Shown: piece by piece, positions 59,046 to 64,000 of the stretch | Layout of the letters: each line of letters starts with the position of its first letter | Position numbering within the stretch: the first letter of the stretch is position 1 | NCBI GenBank assembly: GCA_964558465.1 | Contig: CAZLEF010000010.1 | Coordinates: 41,909-105,908 of the forward strand | DNA length: 64,000 nucleotides | Direction of reading: 5' to 3' | Source of the DNA: JACJYC01 sp964558465 | GTDB lineage: Bacteria; Bacteroidota; Bacteroidia; Chitinophagales; Saprospiraceae | Made by a program: the position numbers and the translations under genes | Notes under the pieces: generated by a model | Database searches by the model: none | Seen by the model: only the letters and a program-made list of their open reading frames with translations | Told to the model about the DNA's origin: nothing

Positions 59046-59618
59046 ATGAAAAAAGGAATTCTTTTTCTGATCCTGACTGGTTTAACGACGTTTGCTTCGG
59101 CTCAAACCATCACAGCCGGTGTGAAGGCCGGTTTCCAAATCACCAATTACACCAAAACGTCTAATTCGAAAGCGGCGCTGAACTGGCATGCCGGCGGTTT
59201 CGGATCGTACAGCATTGCGCCAAAATGGGCGGCAAAAGCGGAAGTTCTCCTCTCTGCACAGGGCATCAAATCCGAAAACGGCAAGTACGCCGACCAGGTT
59301 CTGTACCTGAACATTCCCCTGCTGGCTGTTTTTGAACCGATGGAGAAACTGAGTGTAGAAGCGGGTTTTCAACCCGGCCTGCTGATGAGCGCCAAATTGA
59401 AATTCCTGGATGAAGGCGGTTCTTCCGACCGCAGCGACAAGTACAAGGGCGGCGATATGTCCTTTATCTTTGGAGCAGGTTACAAGGTGATGGATGCCCT
59501 GACGGTGAGTTTCCGGATGAACCTCGGACTTTCACAGTTCCACGAACAGGCTGTTGAATCCCGCCAAAGGGTTTTCCAGGTGTCGGCCGCTTATGACCTC
59601 GGCAAGTGGAGCAAATAA
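59046..59618 (+). CDS. Small outer-membrane beta-barrel protein (PorT-like family)
   Basis: 190 residues from the ATG at 59046 (an upstream TTG would add three). Signal peptide ILFLILTGLTTFASAQ. The mature part has eight to ten amphipathic strands, e.g. ITAGVKAGFQITNYTK, KWAAKAEVLLSAQGIK, LSVEAGFQPGLLMSAKLKFL and ALTVSFRMNLGLSQF, as in the PorT / OMP_b-brl_2 family. Function of this member unknown. Single gene with its own promoter. Confidence 0.85.
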   Translation: MKKGILFLILTGLTTFASAQTITAGVKAGFQITNYTKTSNSKAALNWHAGGFGSYSIAPKWAAKAEVLLSAQGIKSENGKYADQVLYLNIPLLAVFEPMEKLSVEAGFQPGLLMSAKLKFLDEGGSSDRSDKYKGGDMSFIFGAGYKVMDALTVSFRMNLGLSQFHEQAVESRQRVFQVSAAYDLGKWSK

Positions 59619-59696
59619 CTTTAAGCTTTAATCCCATGAAACTTTTTTAAAATCACCCGAAAGTTCAGTCGAGCCTCGGAAGGCCAAATGAAAACT

Positions 59697-59825
59697 TTGT
59701 CGGAGACTTGGAGAGGGGGAGATATGGAGACTTGGAGAGGGGGAGACTTGGAGAGGGGGGAGAAGAAATTTCCCTCTCACTCTCTCACCCTCTCACTCTC
59801 TCACTCACTCTCTCACTCTCTAAAT
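59697..59825. repeat. GGAGACTTGGAGAGGGG repeat with opposing CTCTCACTCT arm
   Basis: Four units of GGAGACTTGGAGAGGGGGA lie at 59703-59763, then TTTCCCTCTCACTCTCTCACCC and further TCTCACTC units to 59822. The two halves can pair. A further unit lies at 63940-63962, directly after the response regulator, so the sensor/regulator pair is bracketed by this family. Confidence 0.88.
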
Positions 59826-59890
59826 AATCGTATCTTGTTCAATAAAAAAGAGGGTCAAAGTTTTGATATAAACAATGAAGTACCCATAAA

Positions 59891-62800
59891 TTGAAACCAT
59901 CCATCCACATATGGCTTATTATCCTGGCCGGTTTTTCCGGATTACACGCTCAGAAACCTGAATACCGGCGCATTGCAATCAGAGAAGCGGGCGGTTTTCC
60001 ATTGAGTGAGATTTCAAGTCTGGCAGAAGATCAAAAAGGTTTCATCTGGATCACCAATTACTATGGTTTGGCCAAATACGACGGCACCTCGATGAAATTT
60101 TTTGCCAACTCTCCCCTTGACTCCCAGAGTATAACTTTCGGAGGGCTGAATCACCTGAAAAACAGCCGGAACAACGGAATGTGGATCGGAAGCCTCAACG
60201 GAGGCCTTTGTTTTTTTGACCTGAATACAGAACTGGCGATCAACTACCTCAACGATCCGGCGAATCCGGGTTCGTTGGCGAATAATCAAATGGTTGTGCC
60301 GTTTGAGGACCCGGAAGGCAATCTTTGGGCAGGTTCTTTTGACTTTACCCTGAGTTGGCTTCCGCCGGGTGGACCTGAGTTTTGTCATTTCCGGCCCGAC
60401 CTTCCCGAAGAATTCCAACTCATCAACTCCGAACCAGGCGCCTTGGGTGAAATTATTCAGGATACCAGAGATCCGGATCTGATCTGGCTGGGTTCAAAAT
60501 ATGGGCTTTTTTCATTCCGGAAATCAACCCAGACCTTTGCTTTTCACCCGTTTGAGCGGCAGATCCGGTTCTGGTACCGGGATTATGCCATACAATTGCT
60601 GATGACCCCGGACCATCGCATCTGGGTTGGGGGGGCTGACACCGGTTTGCTGCAATTCGATCCGGAAACGCTTACCTGGCGATCCTGGAGAAATCACGAA
60701 GCCCTGACTAACCCTTCGGTATCCATCAATACCATCTCCAACATTATTCAGGCAGGTAAAGACTGGTTGCTGGCGACTACCAACCGGGGAGATTTATGGT
60801 GGTTGAACCGGAAGACCGGTTCTCTGGAAATCGAAAAACCCTACCCGGCCAATGTAAATGCCGGCCCTGCTATTTATTCGGCATTGGAATGTTCCAATGG
60901 AGATATCCTGCTTGGACGGGGCAACGACCTGCTCCGCCTCACTCAAAAACCGCCTGCTTTTCCATTTGTATACCTTCCGGGCAAAAATCCTTTGCTTCGG
61001 AATAATAACTGGCAGCGCGCCACCTTGCTGTCGAAAAACCGGAAACAGTTGTACATCGGCACGTTGCACGGCAACGGCTTGTTGATCTGGGATCTTGAAA
61101 AAGATCAAATAAAGGCGATCAAATACCGGGAGCATTCTTTGGAGGCGGATGTTTTTATGGATGATTTATGCTGGGATGATTCGGATTGCCTTTGGATCGG
61201 CAGTGAAAACGGTATGTTATACCTCAACCCGGGCGCCAATAAAATATACCCCGGAGCGGTTTGTTACCCTCCGCTGCATCGCCTGGCCAATACGCATATA
61301 TCTGCCGTAAATGCTGCCGGCGATCAATTATGGATCGGAACGCTCCATTCCGGCTTGTACTGCCTTGAAACCATCACCGGCGCTTTGGAAAAAACAACCG
61401 ACCCCGTATTAGCGGAAGCTGCCATTTCAAAAATCGCCCCCGGACCTGACGGCAATATCTGGATCGGGCACAATCAGGGTTTGAGCTATTACGAACCCGC
61501 CGGAAAAAAATTCACCCATTTCGGCCGGAATAAAAAACAAAAACCAGGGCTAAGCCATGTACAGGTTACTGATTTTGAATGGGATAATCACGGCGGATTA
61601 TGGATCGCCACCCTTGGCGGCGGATTAAATTACCTGGTAAAGGATCAAAACGGCGCCTTTTCGTTTCGTTATTTCATCAACGACGGCGCTCCCGGCGGCA
61701 ATAATTTTTACCAGGTTGAGTTCCATCCCAACGGCCGGATCTGGCTGGGCGCCGACAGCGGGTTGGCCGTCCTGGACCCCAAAAACGGTATATTCACCAA
61801 TTTTGATACCCGTGACGGCCTGTTTGCCAAAATTGGCGCATTACAAGTCCTGCCGGATGGAAAAATCATGAGCGGCGGTAATATCGGATTTCATTTATTC
61901 CATCCCGATACCTTATTCAATTCGGAAACGGCGCCGGAGCCCTATATCAAAAGCTTCAAGGTTTTTGACCGCGAACTGCCGTTGAAGGAGCAGATCATCC
62001 TGGCGCCTGGCCAGAATCACTTTTCGCTGGAATTGGGCGCCCTTAATTTCAATATCAACGCAAGAAACTCCTATTCCTATCAACTTTCAGGATACGACCG
62101 CAATTGGGTGCATTCCGGTGAACGGGATTATGTCGCCTACACGAATTTGCCACCAGGGTCTTATCAATTCCGGATGAAAGCCGCCACACGCCATAATTTT
62201 TCAACGGACCGGGAGGTCTCCCTCCAAATCCGCATCCGTCCGCATTTCTGGCAAACGCTATGGTTTCAGATGATGATCGCGACCGGGTTGGCCGCGGCAG
62301 CCTGGGGGATCGGGACATACCGGAGCTTTAAACGACGCGAAGAACAGGCCCGGCAGATCATCGATTATTACGCCCATTCCACCCATGATTTTTCAACAGA
62401 AGATGACATATTATGGGATCTTGCCGGCAATTGCCTTTCCCGCCTGGATTTTGAGGATTGTGTCATCTATCTGGTCGACGAACAACGCCAGGTCCTGGTT
62501 CAGAAAGCAGCCCTTGGCCCCAAAAGCCCGAAACCCAACGAAATTTCCGACCCCCTTGAAATTCCGGTCGGCAAAGGCATTGTCGGGGCGGTTGCCCAAT
62601 CCGGAAAAGGAGAGATCATAACAGATGTGCGAAAAGATCCAAGGTACATCTCCGACAATTTTGAAGGCAGATCTGAAATTGCGATCCCCATCCTGCACGA
62701 TGAAAAAGTCATCGGAATCATCGACGCCGAGCACTCGGACCCCGGATTTTTCAAACCCTTCCATTTCAGGTTGCTGACCACAGTTGCAGCCTTTTGCGCC

Positions 62801-63511
62801 AATAAAATGGTCAAAGCCAGGGCCGAAGCCGCCATCGTCGAAAAAGAAATGCAATTGCTGGAGTTGGACAAACACCTGGCTGAAACCCAACTGATCGCAC
62901 TCCGGGCACAGATGAACCCCCATTTTTTGTTCAATTGTATGAATTCGATCAACTGGTACATCGTCAAAAACAAACCCCGCGAAGCTTCCCGGTATCTAAC
63001 CAAATTTTCCCGCCTGATCCGGCTGATCCTGGATCACTCCAAAGCCCGGCAGATCAGTCTGGAAAAAGAGTTGGAAGCCTTGAAACTCTATATTGAAATA
63101 GAAGCCATGCGCTTCGATGAAAAATTCAGCTTCATACTTGAAGTGGACGAACGCCTCAACCAGGAAGAAGTAATGATCCCGCCCCTCATTTTTCAACCCT
63201 ATGTGGAAAATGCCATCTGGCACGGATTGATGCAATCTGCCCGCCCGGGCGTACTGTCTATCCGTCTTTTCCCCTCCGGCCAATACCTGGAATGTATTAT
63301 CGAAGACAATGGGATCGGCAGGCAGGCTGCAAAAACACTCCAGGAAAAATCCTTGTCCACCAAAAGTTCCGAAGGCATGAGCATCACCGCCAGACGCATT
63401 TTGCTGCACCGGCAGGAGTCCGGTTCAGAAACCCCGGTAGACATCATCGACCTGTTCGACGAGCCCGGCCAACCTTCCGGGACGAGGGTCATTTTAAATC
63501 TTCCTTTATGA
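59891..63511 (+). CDS. Hybrid-architecture sensor histidine kinase: two-component propeller, Y_Y_Y, GAF, LytS-type kinase
   Basis: 1206 residues from TTG 59891, which gives the signal peptide IHIWLIILAGFSGLHAQ; no ATG fits. About twelve propeller repeats fill residues 25-690 (SSLAEDQKGFIWITNYYGLAKYDG, GPDGNIWIGHNQGLSYYEP). A Y_Y_Y domain (about 700-775; YSYQLSGYDRNWVHSGERDYVAYTNLPPG) follows, one membrane helix (about 793-812), a GAF domain (about 830-985), and a LytS-type kinase with phospho-acceptor in LRAQMNPHFLFNCMNSINWY (about 1010) and ATPase motifs PPLIFQPYVENAIWHGL and IIEDNGIG. It senses an external signal and phosphorylates the co-translated regulator (ATGA overlap). Confidence 0.92.
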   Translation: MKPSIHIWLIILAGFSGLHAQKPEYRRIAIREAGGFPLSEISSLAEDQKGFIWITNYYGLAKYDGTSMKFFANSPLDSQSITFGGLNHLKNSRNNGMWIGSLNGGLCFFDLNTELAINYLNDPANPGSLANNQMVVPFEDPEGNLWAGSFDFTLSWLPPGGPEFCHFRPDLPEEFQLINSEPGALGEIIQDTRDPDLIWLGSKYGLFSFRKSTQTFAFHPFERQIRFWYRDYAIQLLMTPDHRIWVGGADTGLLQFDPETLTWRSWRNHEALTNPSVSINTISNIIQAGKDWLLATTNRGDLWWLNRKTGSLEIEKPYPANVNAGPAIYSALECSNGDILLGRGNDLLRLTQKPPAFPFVYLPGKNPLLRNNNWQRATLLSKNRKQLYIGTLHGNGLLIWDLEKDQIKAIKYREHSLEADVFMDDLCWDDSDCLWIGSENGMLYLNPGANKIYPGAVCYPPLHRLANTHISAVNAAGDQLWIGTLHSGLYCLETITGALEKTTDPVLAEAAISKIAPGPDGNIWIGHNQGLSYYEPAGKKFTHFGRNKKQKPGLSHVQVTDFEWDNHGGLWIATLGGGLNYLVKDQNGAFSFRYFINDGAPGGNNFYQVEFHPNGRIWLGADSGLAVLDPKNGIFTNFDTRDGLFAKIGALQVLPDGKIMSGGNIGFHLFHPDTLFNSETAPEPYIKSFKVFDRELPLKEQIILAPGQNHFSLELGALNFNINARNSYSYQLSGYDRNWVHSGERDYVAYTNLPPGSYQFRMKAATRHNFSTDREVSLQIRIRPHFWQTLWFQMMIATGLAAAAWGIGTYRSFKRREEQARQIIDYYAHSTHDFSTEDDILWDLAGNCLSRLDFEDCVIYLVDEQRQVLVQKAALGPKSPKPNEISDPLEIPVGKGIVGAVAQSGKGEIITDVRKDPRYISDNFEGRSEIAIPILHDEKVIGIIDAEHSDPGFFKPFHFRLLTTVAAFCANKMVKARAEAAIVEKEMQLLELDKHLAETQLIALRAQMNPHFLFNCMNSINWYIVKNKPREASRYLTKFSRLIRLILDHSKARQISLEKELEALKLYIEIEAMRFDEKFSFILEVDERLNQEEVMIPPLIFQPYVENAIWHGLMQSARPGVLSIRLFPSGQYLECIIEDNGIGRQAAKTLQEKSLSTKSSEGMSITARRILLHRQESGSETPVDIIDLFDEPGQPSGTRVILNLPL

Positions 63512-63936
63512 AAACCAACGGAACGATCAAAACCCTTTTGGTGGATGACGAAAAACGCAGCCTTGAAACGATGCAATGGCTCCTGGAAGAATGTTGCCCC
63601 GAAGTGGAAATTATGGGCCTGTGCGACTCGGCAACCAAAGCCCTGGATTTTATCCTGCAAAATCAACCTGATCTGCTGATCCTGGATATCGCCATGCCGG
63701 TTGTCAACGGCTTTGACTTGGTCAGCCGCCTCTTTCCGGTCCCCTTTCCCGTGCTTTTTGTCACCGCCCACAACGGGCCCATCGTGCAGATCCTGAAAAG
63801 AACCGGCATCCCCTACCTGCTCAAACCCGTCGACGATGAAGAACTCACCCGGATGATCAACCTGATTGCCCAAAACCGGCCGCTGATCACCCAAAAACAA
63901 ATCTCAGACCTTGGACTGGCTATTTTGGATTTGTAG
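63508..63936 (+). CDS. Receiver-only response regulator (output domain absent)
   Basis: 142 residues; the ATG overlaps the kinase stop. The receiver domain is complete: acidic pair DD (13-14), phospho-acceptor Asp60 in LLILDIAMP, the switch Thr in LFVTAHNG, and Lys in YLLKPVD. Regulators paired with LytS-type kinases normally continue with a LytTR DNA-binding domain of about 100 residues. Here the frame stops after ITQKQISDLGLAILDL, exactly at the first copy of the GGAGAGGGGG repeat. It is either a genuine single-domain regulator or the remnant of a longer gene cut by repeat sequence. Confidence 0.85.
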   Translation: MKTNGTIKTLLVDDEKRSLETMQWLLEECCPEVEIMGLCDSATKALDFILQNQPDLLILDIAMPVVNGFDLVSRLFPVPFPVLFVTAHNGPIVQILKRTGIPYLLKPVDDEELTRMINLIAQNRPLITQKQISDLGLAILDL

Positions 63937-63965
63937 ATTTGGAGAGGGGGAGACTTGGAGATTTA
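63936..63965. repeat. GGAGAGGGGGAGACTTGGAG repeat after the response regulator
   Basis: One and a half units of the family seen at 59697-59763, beginning within the stop codon region of the response regulator gene. The final 35 bp of the window show nothing else recognisable. Confidence 0.8.
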
Positions 63966-64000
63966 TCTGACCGTGTGCAGGGGGAGGGTCAAAAACGTAC

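Noticed and set aside
1..64000. tRNA, rRNA, prophage or intact insertion sequence
   Set aside because: No tRNA cloverleaf, rRNA segment, transposase, integrase or phage structural gene was recognised on either strand by eye; a covariance-model scan was not possible.

Overview
The window looks like a chromosomal segment of a Bacteroidota bacterium, most likely of the Saprospiria (Lewinella/Haliscomenobacter-like). Evidence: secreted proteases with Por-type (T9SS) C-terminal sorting domains, promoters of the Bacteroidota form TTTG-N20-TAnnTTTG, PorV/PorQ-like, PorT-like and Wzi/RemB-like outer-membrane barrels, a two-component propeller sensor of the LytS type, and lipoprotein-rich operons. GC is moderate (a little over 50 percent). 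No rRNA, tRNA, CRISPR array, phage or intact insertion sequence is visible.

Layout. 1-10 kb: the end of a cytochrome c protein, an AraC regulator, a divergent Nramp-like transporter, an SMP-30 lactonase lipoprotein, a FadJ-like beta-oxidation enzyme, pth, deoC and an M20 peptidase. 10-17 kb: a large T9SS metalloprotease, an acyl-CoA dehydrogenase, a Pycsar-type (DUF5706) membrane protein fused to a decayed HD domain, a YwqG-like protein, a TrpF-like protein without the catalytic cysteine, and an alkyltransferase-like (ATL) protein. 17-21 kb: an ECF sigma / putative anti-sigma / DUF4097-like operon, a structured RNA candidate and an MBL/beta-CASP nuclease. 21-28.5 kb, minus strand: an RNase H-fold candidate, then a five-gene operon TPR, DUF4292 lipoprotein, EnvC-like protein, HflX, M29 aminopeptidase. 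28.6-38 kb: an S9 peptidase, a DUF1111 dihaem / Rieske / porin operon behind a palindromic operator, an RDD protein, a GYF_2-CD225 / DUF2752 pair and a Wzi-like barrel. 38-52 kb: a PAS/GAF histidine kinase, a second large T9SS metalloprotease, a cytochrome c-PA14-propeller-DUF1080 fusion lipoprotein, an MFS transporter, an OsmC protein and a PQQ dehydrogenase with an internal cytochrome domain. 53-64 kb: a tricorn-like S41 protease, a PorV-like barrel, a GH1 glycosidase, a small barrel, and a propeller histidine kinase with a receiver-only response regulator.

How the genes fit together. Much of the content is envelope biology: secreted peptidases, redox lipoproteins that could oxidise sugars in the periplasm (PQQ enzyme, propeller-DUF1080 fusion, lactonase, GH1), barrels for secretion or uptake, and sensors for them. 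The DUF1111-Rieske-porin operon has a palindrome on its -33 box, which suggests control by a metal-responsive repressor.

The most unusual feature runs through the whole window. At least eight different families of very short-period (about 7-20 bp) repeats fill the spaces between genes. Many are arranged as inverted arms that would form long hairpins, and several touch start or stop codons. One family (core TGTGGCATAGCCAT) is present in two copies in opposite orientation about 39 kb apart.
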